Shown: in pieces, positions 1-8,878 of the stretch
Position numbering within the stretch: the stretch's first letter is position 1
Layout of the letters: each line of letters starts with the position of its first letter
Assembly (NCBI GenBank): GCA_017537925.1
Contig: JAFYJW010000075.1
Span: 1-52,041, forward strand
Direction of reading: 5' to 3'
DNA: 52,041 nt
Source: Synergistes sp.
GTDB lineage: Bacteria; Synergistota; Synergistia; Synergistales; Synergistaceae
Notes under the pieces: generated by a model
Database searches by the model: none
What the model was told of the DNA's origin: nothing
What the model saw: the letters and a program-made list of their open reading frames with translations, nothing else
Made by a program: the position numbers and the translations under genes

Positions 1-40
1 CCAGCGTTCGTCCTGAGCCAGGATCAAACTCTCCGTTTGA
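1..40 (-). rRNA. rrs: 16S ribosomal RNA, 5' end only
   Basis: The first 40 bases are the reverse complement of the conserved 5' end of bacterial 16S rRNA: the universal AGAGTTTGATCC block followed by TGGCTCAG and GACGAACGCTGG. The gene is read leftward and leaves the window after about 40 nt. By analogy with E. coli, the mature 5' end should lie about 7 nt before AGAGTTTG, near position 39-40. The rest of the rRNA operon lies outside the window. Confidence 0.97.
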
Positions 41-541
41 TTCTGTCACTCTTCCTTACTCGCCGGCTCCGAAACTCAGCTTCCGCTGCGCCCCGGATCT
101 TTTCTTCTTTTCTTCTTAAGGGCCCGGGCGCCTCTTCAGGCTCGGCTCTCGCCTATGCCCTCCGATACGCCTTTTCCTCTTCTTTCCCTTTTCCCTTTTT
201 GTCATGGTTCCGCGCCCGGGGCGGGGATACCCTGCCGGAGGCGCAACAGGTGGAAGTATATTACTCTCTTTTCTCCCCGTCAAGTACTTTTTTTAAGGAC
301 ACACGGCTTAGTGGATTATTACCTTAACTGACTTTCAGCGGTATATCTGTGTTTTTTATATTAAAAATACTTAAAAATACAAATTAAAAAGATACGGCCG
401 CCGTGAATCAGCTGCCGTTTACTGTGTATGATATGCGAAATGAAGGTATCGAAGCGGATCGGAAATCTATGAGTCCTGTCTCTCCGGCATGGCGTCTCCT
501 GATAAGACGGCCGCCGTGCCGACCGTGATTCATCAATGCTT
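41..541. other. 16S leader and non-coding upstream region
   Basis: This is a 500-bp stretch without a credible gene. Positions 41-247 are the GC-rich, pyrimidine-rich transcribed leader of the rRNA operon, and 255-283 hold its promoter. The AT-rich bases 340-395 lie between the promoter and the 3' end of the GGDEF gene. Short open frames here (37-327 plus, 361-672 minus) lack ribosome binding sites and protein-like composition and are not called. Confidence 0.6.
255..283 (-). promoter_or_regulatory. rRNA operon promoter (TTGACG - 17 bp - TATACT)
   Basis: On the minus strand a near-consensus sigma-70 promoter reads TTGACG (283-278), a 17-bp spacer, then TATACT (260-255). Transcription would start near 247, leaving a leader of about 205 nt before the 16S rRNA. 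Position, orientation and strength fit a ribosomal RNA promoter. Seen in sequence; start site inferred. Confidence 0.75.
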
Positions 542-1624
542 TCAGGATGGCTGATGTCTTCTGTTTTTGCCGCTTTCCCGGTAATGCATGGCTTTAGCCT
601 GAAACATTTTTTTGTCGGCGATCTTTGCAAGTTCATATATGCCGACGCCCGGATGGTCAGCAGAAGAGGCATAGCCGTATGAAGTGCTGAGCTCCAGATG
701 ATTCTCCCTGCTCCAGGACTGTATGCTCGTATTATAGGCAGAAAGCAGCTCTTCCAGTTTATCTTCTGTCGTCAATACAACGAATTCATCTCCGCCTACT
801 CTGAAAACTCTTCCTTTATCTCCGAAGCACTTTTCTATACATTTTGCCGTGCCGATAATCAGTTTATCCCCGGCGTCATGCCCGCATGTATCATTGATTT
901 CTTTCAGGCCGTTTATATCGATTGCAAGAAATGACATATGCCGATCTTCCGCTTCGCCTGCGATGCGTTCCATTTCCTTTGCGTAGGCGCGTCTGTTTCC
1001 GCAGCCTGTCATAGCGTCAACCCTTGCGTTTTTTTGTTCGTGTACGATGCGTTCTGCAAGCTGAGTTTTCAGCAGCATAAAACTGACTCCCAGCACGAGC
1101 TGGAAGATAATAAAGATGCCTGTGTTTATCACAAGCCCCACACTGCCGGAGGCAAGAAAAAGCATGTATATAATGGCAAGATCCGTAATACCGGCGATGA
1201 TCACATAAACCCAGGGCAGTAAATAAAACCCCAGAGGAACTATCAGGGAAAACGTCATAAAGACCAGCGGATCGAGGGTCCCCGTTAATCTGAAATCCTG
1301 ATAAGTAACAGCACATGCCCATGCAAAAAAGAACGCGGCAAAGAGCGGATTTGCAACAGTAAACAATTTATGCTGATTTTCCATATCTTTTTTTACGTAA
1401 ACACATAATGCAAAGTACAACAGCGCAACTGTAAGAAGTGAAATGTAAAACGAACGGTATATCCATATATTCTCTCCGAAATACGGAGCGTTCATAAATG
1501 TGTATGTCAGCATACAGATCTCAAGGGATGCAATGACCCCTATCGCGATCGCGGAATACACGAACGATGAATTGTATATGCTTATGAGGACATCATTTCT
1601 GTTTCCTCCGCTGCTGTCTGTCAT
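542..1624 (-). CDS. Membrane-bound GGDEF protein (putative diguanylate cyclase)
   Basis: This 360-aa protein probably makes cyclic di-GMP from two GTP at the inner membrane. About six hydrophobic segments (residues ~20-42, 57-77, 92-106, 118-138, 140-160, 165-185) form an integral membrane sensor. A GGDEF domain follows from about residue 200, with the active-site signature VGGDEF (277-281) and the metal-binding IDIN motif around 236. The residues five positions before GGDEF are not RxxD, so the usual product-inhibition site seems absent. The ATG at 1624 follows AAGGAGAGG by five bases. It lies downstream of a second GGDEF gene in the same orientation, with a 172-bp gap. What the membrane domain senses cannot be told. 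Confidence 0.9.
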   Translation of the reverse strand: MTDSSGGNRNDVLISIYNSSFVYSAIAIGVIASLEICMLTYTFMNAPYFGENIWIYRSFYISLLTVALLYFALCVYVKKDMENQHKLFTVANPLFAAFFFAWACAVTYQDFRLTGTLDPLVFMTFSLIVPLGFYLLPWVYVIIAGITDLAIIYMLFLASGSVGLVINTGIFIIFQLVLGVSFMLLKTQLAERIVHEQKNARVDAMTGCGNRRAYAKEMERIAGEAEDRHMSFLAIDINGLKEINDTCGHDAGDKLIIGTAKCIEKCFGDKGRVFRVGGDEFVVLTTEDKLEELLSAYNTSIQSWSRENHLELSTSYGYASSADHPGVGIYELAKIADKKMFQAKAMHYRESGKNRRHQPS

Positions 1625-1796
1625 CTTTTCCTCTCCTTATTATAAAAGCGTCGTTTCTGCCGCCGGCGGCATCTGTCTGTGCCGTCAGCCGGGAAGTCTG
1701 TCTGAGAATTCTGTCCTGATGATCTTCTCTGCCGGTAAGCAGGCCCTTCTGCGGGCCGACAGGCTTTAACGACGCGGCCCGGGCAGTCCGCGCGCA

Positions 1797-3188
1797 TCAG
1801 TTGCCGCTGTCGGCGGTATCCGCTGTATGAGCAAGCTCATGAGCGCGTTTTTTCTGTGCATACATCCGTGTGTCAGCTATTTTCATCAATTCTTCAAAAC
1901 TGTTTTCATCCGTCTTTTCCGCATAGGCATAACCGACGGAAACACTGATGTTCTCTCTTTCTGTCGCCAACAGGAACCGTTCTATCCTGCTTTTGACTTC
2001 TTCTTCACTGCATTTCAGAAGCACAGCGGCGAATTCGTCTCCGCCGATGCGGTAACAGCGTCCGTTATCCTCCATCCAGAAACACTCGCGGATACAGGCG
2101 GCCGCCGTGCTGAGAAGTCTGTCGCCCGCCAGATGCCCTTTTGTGTCGTTCATACGCTTCAGGTAATTCACATCGAACACCAGCACCGCCATTGAGCCGG
2201 CATCATCGCCGGCCCCCAGCATATCGTGCTGCAGACAGTAGCGGTTCGGCAATTCTGTAAGCGCATCCGTCTCGGCGGCGGAGCGAAGAATCGCGTCCAG
2301 GTTATCGCGGCGGCTCAGCAGCGCGTTATAGGCATTGACCAGCAGCCGCATTTCCCGGAATCCGCTGCTCTGCTTCATTCTTTGGTCGGAGGCGATCTGA
2401 GCCGCAGAGACCTTCAATGGCGTTATCAGCCAACGGTAAAACAGAACAAAAGATAAGGTCATTATAATTACAATAGCGATCATTACCACCCATAACCAAA
2501 TCCGCAAATTTCTGATATGTTTTTCACATTCCGATAAAGCGAGGTCGCTTTCCTGCTGGAGAATTCTGTGACAGTTATCGACGCTTGCCGCGACAGACGC
2601 CCTGAGCAAAGAATAATCCTTGCCCGTAATCAGTCCCCGCGCATAAGCCTCGCGATCTTTTTCTGTCATGGCAAGTTCTTCTTCCGTCAGCGGAACAGCA
2701 GGGATAACGGAAAGCGCAGGAATCGGAGGCCGGCGGTAGATCGAACACATCAGCGCGATCACATGAAGCTGGGTCTCGTACATCTTTTCCGACGCCGCTG
2801 CGGCTGTGTCAATATAGGATTGTATCTCCGCACCGGCATTATGAGTTTTGAACCACTCTGCAATTTTCCGGACGCTGCGATCCATTCCAAGCTCCCTCGC
2901 ATACATAAGAAGCGGTCCTGCATTAAACTCGCCGTCTCTTCCGGTGGGCATCTTGACAAAAGCGGCGGCTGTCTCTGAGAGCGTGCTGTTGTTTGCCTGA
3001 AGTTGTGTAACATTTTGCTGGCATTCGCTGGTCTTCTGCATTATTACAGAGAATTCTCTATTGGCACGGTTAGACTCGTAAACAAGAAATATTGCAATTA
3101 TATGCAGAAGCGCAATTACCGCTGCCAGCGGCATTATAATTGAATTTGCGGAAATTCCGTCGGTTTTTATTGATTTTTTATCGTTCAC
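1797..3188 (-). CDS. Sensor GGDEF protein with periplasmic domain (putative diguanylate cyclase)
   Basis: This 463-aa protein starts at GTG 3188, preceded by AAGGAAA. It has a membrane helix at residues ~16-37, a mostly helical periplasmic domain (~40-228), a second helix at 229-251, a HAMP-like linker, and a GGDEF domain from about 295 with IGGDEF at 382-386. The catalytic motif is complete, so it should synthesise c-di-GMP in response to an extracytoplasmic signal. No RxxD inhibition site is visible before GGDEF. It stands upstream of another GGDEF protein in the same direction and diverges from the DUF554 gene. The two proteins differ entirely in sensor architecture, so they are not a recent duplication. 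Confidence 0.9.
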   Translation of the reverse strand: MNDKKSIKTDGISANSIIMPLAAVIALLHIIAIFLVYESNRANREFSVIMQKTSECQQNVTQLQANNSTLSETAAAFVKMPTGRDGEFNAGPLLMYARELGMDRSVRKIAEWFKTHNAGAEIQSYIDTAAAASEKMYETQLHVIALMCSIYRRPPIPALSVIPAVPLTEEELAMTEKDREAYARGLITGKDYSLLRASVAASVDNCHRILQQESDLALSECEKHIRNLRIWLWVVMIAIVIIMTLSFVLFYRWLITPLKVSAAQIASDQRMKQSSGFREMRLLVNAYNALLSRRDNLDAILRSAAETDALTELPNRYCLQHDMLGAGDDAGSMAVLVFDVNYLKRMNDTKGHLAGDRLLSTAAACIRECFWMEDNGRCYRIGGDEFAAVLLKCSEEEVKSRIERFLLATERENISVSVGYAYAEKTDENSFEELMKIADTRMYAQKKRAHELAHTADTADSGN

Positions 3189-3460
3189 AACCGTATTTTC
3201 CTTTTCATTGATCCTTTAACCTGTTATTTCAGACAGCCAAGTAAATCACTCAAGTGTACATTATACACTAAAATGTATATATTACAGTCTTTTCTGTCCA
3301 CCCGAATTGGCGAAGAATTGGTGAATCGGCGGAAATGGCATTACGCGATATATCCTTATACAATGCTGCATTATATTGATCTGCGGTATGAAAACAGATT
3401 CTCAGAGAAGAAAAAGTTCACGGTGTATAATATGCACGGCAGTCCAAGGAGGGGGTTTTA

Positions 3461-4162
3461 TTGGAATTTTTAAGCTCTGTACCGCTTTTCGGCAGCATGG
3501 CCAACGCTGTTCTGATAGCTGCCGGCTCAGCCGCAGGCATCCTGCTACGCAAAAGGCTCTCTCCAAAAGCAATGGAACTGCCGATGCAGGGTATGTCCCT
3601 GTTCGTTGCGGCACTCGGCCTCGGCATGGCCATAAAATCCACTCGCCCGCTGATAGTCGTAGGGAGCATTGCCGGAGGCTCGCTTATAGGCGAACTGCTT
3701 GGGATAGAGGCGGCTTTTGAAACAATGAGCAAAAGACTGGGGAAGATCTCCGGTTCTGACGGCTCAGGCTTTTCGGCGGGATTTATTACGGCAAGCCTCG
3801 TCTACTGCACCGGTTCGATGGCCGTACTCGGCTCCTTCGAGGAGGGATTGGGCGGCTATCCTTCGCTGCTGCTCACCAAGGGGCTCATAGACGGCATGAT
3901 GTCTGTTGCCATGGCGGCTTCGCTCGGCTTCGGCGTGATGTTGTCTGCCATTCCGGTATTTATTTATCAGGGCACGCTGACTTTAGCCGCGGCAAAGCTC
4001 CAGCCTTTTATGTCAGAAGCGGCGGTGACCGAGATGAGTGCGGCGGGAGGAATCATGCTGACGGCTATCGGTCTCAATCTTCTCGGGCTCACAAAGATAC
4101 GCGTCATGAATATGCTGCCCGCCTTCGTGCTTGCAATATTTCTCTTAGAATTCCTACATTAA
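3461..4162 (+). CDS. DUF554 family membrane protein
   Basis: This 233-aa integral membrane protein belongs to the DUF554 family (YdfK/YqgA type), whose function is unknown. The start is TTG at 3461, fixed by a strong AGGAGGGGG ribosome binding site eight bases upstream. Several glycine-rich hydrophobic segments run the length of the protein, including the family-typical GGSLIGELLGIE region near residues 70-80 and a later YCTGSMAVLGS stretch. Length is normal for the family. It is transcribed divergently from the GGDEF gene and appears monocistronic. A small-molecule or ion transport role is often suspected for this family but is not established. Confidence 0.88.
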   Translation: MEFLSSVPLFGSMANAVLIAAGSAAGILLRKRLSPKAMELPMQGMSLFVAALGLGMAIKSTRPLIVVGSIAGGSLIGELLGIEAAFETMSKRLGKISGSDGSGFSAGFITASLVYCTGSMAVLGSFEEGLGGYPSLLLTKGLIDGMMSVAMAASLGFGVMLSAIPVFIYQGTLTLAAAKLQPFMSEAAVTEMSAAGGIMLTAIGLNLLGLTKIRVMNMLPAFVLAIFLLEFLH

Positions 4163-4346
4163 TATATACTGCTTCACATAAAATCAACCGGCTCTGCACG
4201 GCGGAACAGGCAGTCACGCGGCAGAGGCTGAAAAAACGCGCCCGGCTCTCTTCCGCTGTGTTACAATATCTGCGTTTATAAACACTTTTTGCCGGGACAG
4301 CGAACACATATCCGTGCTTATCAGATGATTCGAGGGAGGCACACAA

Positions 4347-6386
4347 ATGAAGATATCTACGAGCGGTGCATTGAAGAGGTCGGTATTGTTTGCTGCACTG
4401 TTTTTCTGCTTTGCGGCCTGCGGTTTTGCCGAAGCTTCATGGGTTAATTCAGATATAACGGCCCCGGGCGATGTTTCCGGAAAACCGTCGCCGCGCGACG
4501 ATTTCCACTTCGCCGAGAATTACGAATGGCTGCAGGCGGCAAAGATCAAAATCGGAGAATCGTACGTCAGCTCTTTTTCAGAAAGAAACGACGAGGTGGA
4601 GGAGGAAATAAGGGGACTTCTCGCTGACGATTCAATAAAGGGGCACGAGGCCGAGCTGACGCGGAGATTCTATCGCATGCTGCTGGAGTGGGACGAGAGG
4701 GATCGCATGGGCACAGAGCCGGTGATGCCGTATATTGCCCGCATTGAGAAGATCAAAACGATGGATGATCTGACCGCTTACCTGACAGACGCGGAAGATC
4801 CTCATTTCGGTTCGCTTCTTATGCGCGCCGGCGTAACGCCTGACGGACGGGACGCAACGAATGAAACTGTCACTATCTGGCCTTCCAGCCTGCTGCTTTC
4901 AAACGCCAACGATTACAGAGTCGCAAAACTCGGCGGGCCGGCAAAGCGCTGCAAGGATGCAAACGACGTATTTATAGTAAAACTGCTGAAAAAAGCCGGA
5001 TATGAGGCGGAACGCGCTAAAGCCATGAACGATGCGGTATTCCGCATAGAAAAAAAGCTCTCGGCAAAGTCCATGGGGACAGAGGAGCTGCGTATGCCGG
5101 AGGCGCGCAGGGCATGTTACAACGTGCGCACAAGGAAAGAGCTTGCCGCTGCCTCCGCTAATTTCCCGCTTGTCGCGATCCTTGACTCGCTCGGCTACGG
5201 CGAAAGCCGCGAATTCGTGCTGAGAGAGCCGGAATGGCTTAAAAACATCAACGAAGTCTACGTTCAGGAGAACCTCGAAGACATCAAATGCCTGCTCATC
5301 GCAAGGACGCTCTTCTCAAATGCGAATATGCTCGACCGCGAGGCGCGCGGCTGGGCCGCGGAACGCACGAATTCGATCATGGGCAGCAGCGGCAGCATCC
5401 CCGATGAAACGTATGCCTATGAAATGCTAAAGACTCTTCTCGACGAGCCGCTTGGCAGAGTCTACGCCGAAAAATACGCGGATCCCGCCGTCAAGGAGCG
5501 GATAGAAGCGCTCATACATAAAGTGGTTGATTATTACAGGGAAATGCTCCGGAAAGAGGAGTGGCTGTCGAAAAAAACCCGGGAAAAAGCAATCGCAAAG
5601 CTTGACGCGCTGACCGTGCGCGCTGCATACCCGGAAAAATGGGAAGATTTTTCAGAGCTTGATTTCAAAGATCACAAATCAGGCGGCAGCCTCACAGAGG
5701 CAGCGGCGGCAATTCTCAGATTTGAAAGAAAGCGCGACGCAAAGCTCGTCAACACAAAGGTCGACAAAAGCAAATGGATAACCTCCCCGCAGACGGTGAA
5801 TGCGTATTACTTGCCTTCCGACAACTCTATCAATATTCCGGCAGGCATTTTGGGCGGCGTCTTCTATCCGAAAGACGGAAAAACAGAGGGGCTGCTCGGC
5901 GGCATAGGCATGGTGATAGGACATGAGATAACTCACGCTTTCGATACGAACGGCTCGCAGTACGACGAAAACGGCAACATGCTGAACTGGTGGACGGAAG
6001 AAGATAAAAAGAAATTCGACGCGCGCGCAAAAGCTATAAGCGACTACTTCAGCACGCTTGACGCTATGCCCGGCATCAAAGTAAACGGTAAGATGGTCTT
6101 AAGCGAAGCGATAGCGGATCTCGGCGGTCTTTCCTGCATGACTGTGATAGCGCGCGGCATCGAGGACTTCGATTTTCCGAAATTTTTCGGGGCCTACGCC
6201 AAAGTATGGCGCAGCCGTGCAACAAAAGAATTCGAAGAGTACATAACAAAGGAAGACGTCCACCCGCGATCCTTCCTGCGCACCAACGTAAACGTACAGC
6301 AGCTTCAGGAGTTTTACGACGCTTTTGGCGTAAGGCCGGGAGACGGAATGTACCTTGCGCCCGAAAAAAGGCTCGCGCTCTGGTGA
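4347..6386 (+). CDS. M13 family zinc metallopeptidase (PepO/neprilysin-like), exported
   Basis: This 679-aa endopeptidase should cleave small peptides outside the cytoplasm. An N-terminal signal peptide (residues ~10-30) ends near FAACG; the cysteine could make it a lipoprotein, though a plain signal peptidase site is also possible. The zinc site HEITH lies at 526-530 and the third ligand with its helper aspartate is in EAIAD (587-591), both family hallmarks. The upstream substrate-binding motif NAYYLP and the C-terminal region ending in a tryptophan also match M13. Length is standard. The ATG at 4347 follows GAGGGAGG. A terminator follows at 6485, so the gene is probably a single transcription unit. 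Confidence 0.93.
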   Translation: MKISTSGALKRSVLFAALFFCFAACGFAEASWVNSDITAPGDVSGKPSPRDDFHFAENYEWLQAAKIKIGESYVSSFSERNDEVEEEIRGLLADDSIKGHEAELTRRFYRMLLEWDERDRMGTEPVMPYIARIEKIKTMDDLTAYLTDAEDPHFGSLLMRAGVTPDGRDATNETVTIWPSSLLLSNANDYRVAKLGGPAKRCKDANDVFIVKLLKKAGYEAERAKAMNDAVFRIEKKLSAKSMGTEELRMPEARRACYNVRTRKELAAASANFPLVAILDSLGYGESREFVLREPEWLKNINEVYVQENLEDIKCLLIARTLFSNANMLDREARGWAAERTNSIMGSSGSIPDETYAYEMLKTLLDEPLGRVYAEKYADPAVKERIEALIHKVVDYYREMLRKEEWLSKKTREKAIAKLDALTVRAAYPEKWEDFSELDFKDHKSGGSLTEAAAAILRFERKRDAKLVNTKVDKSKWITSPQTVNAYYLPSDNSINIPAGILGGVFYPKDGKTEGLLGGIGMVIGHEITHAFDTNGSQYDENGNMLNWWTEEDKKKFDARAKAISDYFSTLDAMPGIKVNGKMVLSEAIADLGGLSCMTVIARGIEDFDFPKFFGAYAKVWRSRATKEFEEYITKEDVHPRSFLRTNVNVQQLQEFYDAFGVRPGDGMYLAPEKRLALW

Positions 6387-6484
6387 CGTCTGCATCCATC
6401 ACGTTAAATACGGCATGCTTTGCTTTGGCCGGTATTTGAATCCGTCAGGCAGACGCCGCGTACTTTCCCGCATGAGTCAGAATC

Positions 6485-6520
6485 AAAAAAGAGAGGAACA
6501 GGCCGGTCCCTCTCTTTTTT
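6485..6520. terminator. Terminator after the M13 peptidase gene
   Basis: A stem built from AAAAAAGAGAGG and CCTCTCTTTTTT with a GC-rich loop is followed by a T-run on the plus strand. The A-run on the other side makes it potentially bidirectional. Confidence 0.8.
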
Positions 6521-6951
6521 CGTGTGCTCCGAATCAGAAATCTACAGCGGCGCCGAAGCGGGCGGCATGGTCTTTTCCGACCTCGCCGCATCTCTGCCGG
6601 CAGCAGGCGCCGTTAAGCCACGATGCGGGAAACTGCGGCCCATCTACGCAGCATACGCCTGAACGGAAAGTCCCGCAGGCTCATATGCCGATGTGAACTG
6701 CAGCAACATTTTTTATAAGGTTTTTTGGAGAAAAAATCGCTTTCGCTTATTTATATTTAAGTTTTGATTGTAAATATTACGATTTCTATTTTATTTTCTG
6801 AAATACGCAAATATGCTTTTTTCCTCCCCTTTACGAAAGAAATGATAGGGAATAAAATAACAAAGTAAGATGTCCGTGCTGGGTGCGGCACGGCTCTGAA
6901 CAGCGCCAAAAGAAGCCAAATACCGATAGTGAGAAAAAGGAGAGAATATTC
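6521..6951. other. Intergenic region before gdhA, possible coding scar plus promoter
   Basis: No intact gene is present. From about 6523 to 6662 one plus frame, ending in TGA at 6660-6662, has a protein-like codon pattern. It could be a decayed C-terminus, but I cannot name a family. From 6700 the sequence becomes strongly AT-rich and holds a candidate gdhA promoter, TTGATT (6764-6769), 17 bp, TATTTT (6787-6792). The ribosome binding site AAAAAGGAGAG precedes ATG 6952. Confidence 0.4.
6764..6792 (+). promoter_or_regulatory. Candidate gdhA promoter
   Basis: TTGATT and TATTTT are separated by exactly 17 bp in the AT-rich region upstream of glutamate dehydrogenase. It matches the consensus only partly. 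It would give a long leader of about 150 nt. Confidence 0.35.
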
Positions 6952-8319
6952 ATGGCCACTTATGTGGAAAGAGTTATCGAGCAGTGCAAGAAGAACAACC
7001 CCGGAGAAGCCGAATTCCACCAGACAGTAGAAGAAGTTCTCCTCTCGCTCGCGCCTGTGATGGACGCGCATCCAGAGTACGAAAAAGCGGGACTGCTTGA
7101 GCGTTTGGTCGAGCCTGAAAGAGGAGTAACTTTCAGAGTAGTATGGGTTGACGACAACGGCAAAGTTCAGGTCAACAAGGGCTACAGATATCAGTTCAAC
7201 AGCGCGATCGGACCTTACAAGGGCGGTCTGAGATTCGCTCCAAACGTATATCCCGGAATCATCAAGTTCCTCGGATTCGAGCAGATCTTCAAGAACTCCC
7301 TGACAGGACTTCCTATCGGCGGCGGCAAGGGCGGTTCGGACTTCGATCCTAACGGCAAGAGCGATGCAGAAATTATGAGATTCTGCCAGGCATTCATGAC
7401 AGAGCTCTACAGACATATCGGCCCTAACACAGACGTTCCTGCCGGCGACCTCGGCGTAGGCGGCAGAGAAATCGGATATCTCTTCGGACAGTACAAGAGA
7501 ATCGTTGACAGATATGAAGGCGTTCTCACAGGTAAGGGCATCCCTTACGGCGGACTTCTCGGAAGAGCAGAGGCTACAGGCTTCGGTATCGTATGGTACG
7601 CTGAGGAAATGCTCAAAGCCAACGGCGAAGATTTCAAGGGTAAGAACGTAGCTATCTCCGGCTTCGGCAACGTAGCATGGGGCACGGCATGGAAGCTCTG
7701 GGAGCTCGGTGCTAAGTGCGTAACAATCTCAGGTCCGGACGGATACGTATACGATCCCGATGGTATCACAACTCAGGAAAAGGTTGACTTCCTCCTTGAG
7801 CTGAGAGCCAGCGGCAAGAACATCTGCAAACCTTATGCAGAGAAATTCCCCAACGCTAAGTTCTTCGCAGGCAAGAAGCCTTGGGGCGTCTTCCAGGATA
7901 CAGGCTGCAAGATTGATATGTTCATTCCTTGCGCTATGCAGAACGATGTTCACATGGAGCATGCCAAGCAGATCGTTGAGGGCGGCTGCAAGTTCTACTG
8001 CGAAGGCGCTAACATGCCTACAACCAACGACGCTCTTAAGTATCTCATAGACAACATGACAGCTGTAGGTCCTGCTAAGGCAGCTAACGCCGGCGGCGTT
8101 GCCTGCTCCTGCATCGAGATGGGTCAGAACGCAGGTCACACTGCATTCCAGCACCAGGCTGTTTATGATCAGCTCCACCAGATCATGGTCAACATCTACA
8201 ACGCATGCGCCAACGCAGGCACCAAGTACTACGGCAACAAGAACGCTCTCGTTGCAGGCGCCAACATCGCCGGCTTCGTAAGGGTTGCCGACTCCATGAT
8301 GGCTCAGGGTCTGGTATAA
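6952..8319 (+). CDS. gdhA: Glutamate dehydrogenase, hexameric, probably NADP-dependent
   Basis: This 455-aa enzyme interconverts 2-oxoglutarate plus ammonia and glutamate. The start is ATG 6952, after AAAAAGGAGAG; an upstream in-frame ATG at 6883 has no ribosome binding site. The substrate-binding GPYKGGLRF (Lys90) and catalytic PIGGGKGGSDFDP (Lys126) correspond to the E. coli GdhA lysines. A Rossmann motif GFGNVAWG follows in the second domain. Length and motifs match the short hexameric GdhA class, usually NADP-linked and biosynthetic; the coenzyme is an inference. Codon usage is strongly biased (AAC, GGC, AAG, CTC), as in highly expressed genes. It ends with its own terminator. Confidence 0.95.
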   Translation: MATYVERVIEQCKKNNPGEAEFHQTVEEVLLSLAPVMDAHPEYEKAGLLERLVEPERGVTFRVVWVDDNGKVQVNKGYRYQFNSAIGPYKGGLRFAPNVYPGIIKFLGFEQIFKNSLTGLPIGGGKGGSDFDPNGKSDAEIMRFCQAFMTELYRHIGPNTDVPAGDLGVGGREIGYLFGQYKRIVDRYEGVLTGKGIPYGGLLGRAEATGFGIVWYAEEMLKANGEDFKGKNVAISGFGNVAWGTAWKLWELGAKCVTISGPDGYVYDPDGITTQEKVDFLLELRASGKNICKPYAEKFPNAKFFAGKKPWGVFQDTGCKIDMFIPCAMQNDVHMEHAKQIVEGGCKFYCEGANMPTTNDALKYLIDNMTAVGPAKAANAGGVACSCIEMGQNAGHTAFQHQAVYDQLHQIMVNIYNACANAGTKYYGNKNALVAGANIAGFVRVADSMMAQGLV

Positions 8320-8367
8320 GCCGACCGTAAATCTGAGAAATCGGCCTGTAATATAACACGACACAAT

Positions 8368-8397
8368 AGCCCGCTCCTGATGGAGCGGGCTTTTTTT
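8368..8397 (+). terminator. gdhA terminator
   Basis: A perfect 10-bp stem (AGCCCGCTCC / GGAGCGGGCT) with a TGAT loop is followed by seven T residues. Confidence 0.93.
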
Positions 8398-8401
8398 ATA
8401 A

Positions 8402-8530
8402 TTTGAGGAAGAGTACAACAACCGTCTCGTACCGATCATGAAGGACAACTTCAAGATGCGCCGCGCAGCCTTCCTGGTTGCCATCAAGCGCGTTGCCGAC
8501 GGACTCAAGACAAAGGGCTTCTTCCTGTAA
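8402..8530 (+). pseudogene. C-terminal remnant of a Glu/Leu/Phe/Val dehydrogenase
   Basis: Between two terminators an open stretch of 42 codons ends in TAA at 8528-8530 and has no start codon or ribosome binding site; a TAA stop immediately precedes it. The translation contains MRRAAFLVAIKRVADGLKT and ends KGFFL. It resembles the conserved last helix of the other glutamate/leucine dehydrogenase subfamily (R-A-A-Y/F ... A-x-x-R-V-A ... R/K-G). It is not a copy of the C-terminus of the upstream GdhA. Codons are as strongly biased as in gdhA. Most likely a second dehydrogenase gene stood here and all but its tail and terminator were deleted. Confidence 0.65.
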
Positions 8531-8565
8531 GAGAGAAGAAAAGCCTCAGCAATAATGCAGCGATA

Positions 8566-8597
8566 AGAGGGAAGGCTTCGGTCTTCCCTCTTTTTTT
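8566..8597 (+). terminator. Terminator behind the dehydrogenase remnant
   Basis: AGAGGGAAG pairs with CTTCCCTCT and is followed by seven T residues. It directly follows the dehydrogenase tail, so it was probably that lost gene's terminator. Confidence 0.88.
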
Positions 8598-8708
8598 GCG
8601 GCGCTCCCCTCCGCTTTGCTTCCGGATTTATTTTCTGCAGACACGCTCCAATGTGATGGCGGCCCGCATTTTCTCCGCGCCCGACATAGCCCCGGCATAG
8701 TCCGCGCG

Positions 8709-8737
8709 TTGACAGCGCAAATTCGTTACAATAATAT
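8709..8737 (+). promoter_or_regulatory. Promoter of the chromate transporter pair (TTGACA - 17 bp - TAATAT)
   Basis: TTGACA (8709-8714) and TAATAT (8732-8737) are separated by 17 bp. The first gene starts at 8879, giving a leader of about 135 nt that holds no clear element. The rest of 8598-8708 shows nothing recognisable. Confidence 0.68.
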
Positions 8738-8878
8738 AATGCGGAAAAATTTCGCTTATGGGCAGAGGACGGAGAGGCCGGAAATGACAAACGCTGGAAA
8801 CGATTCAGAAGGATATGCAGCCTGCGCTGATCCCGGCGGACGGCGCTGACGTTTTTAGGGCCTCACGGGTTATTTTTC

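Noticed and set aside
3426-3431. TATAAT upstream of the DUF554 gene as its promoter
   Set aside because: No -35-like hexamer lies at 16-18 bp, and the resulting leader would be short; too weak to call.
6420-6662. 80-codon open frame between the M13 peptidase and gdhA as a real gene
   Set aside because: It starts inside the peptidase terminator region and has no ribosome binding site; only its last 45 codons look coding, so it was noted as a possible scar only.
7729-8790. 353-codon minus-strand open frame opposite gdhA
   Set aside because: Antisense to a highly biased, motif-complete gdhA and crossing two terminators; low-quality composition.
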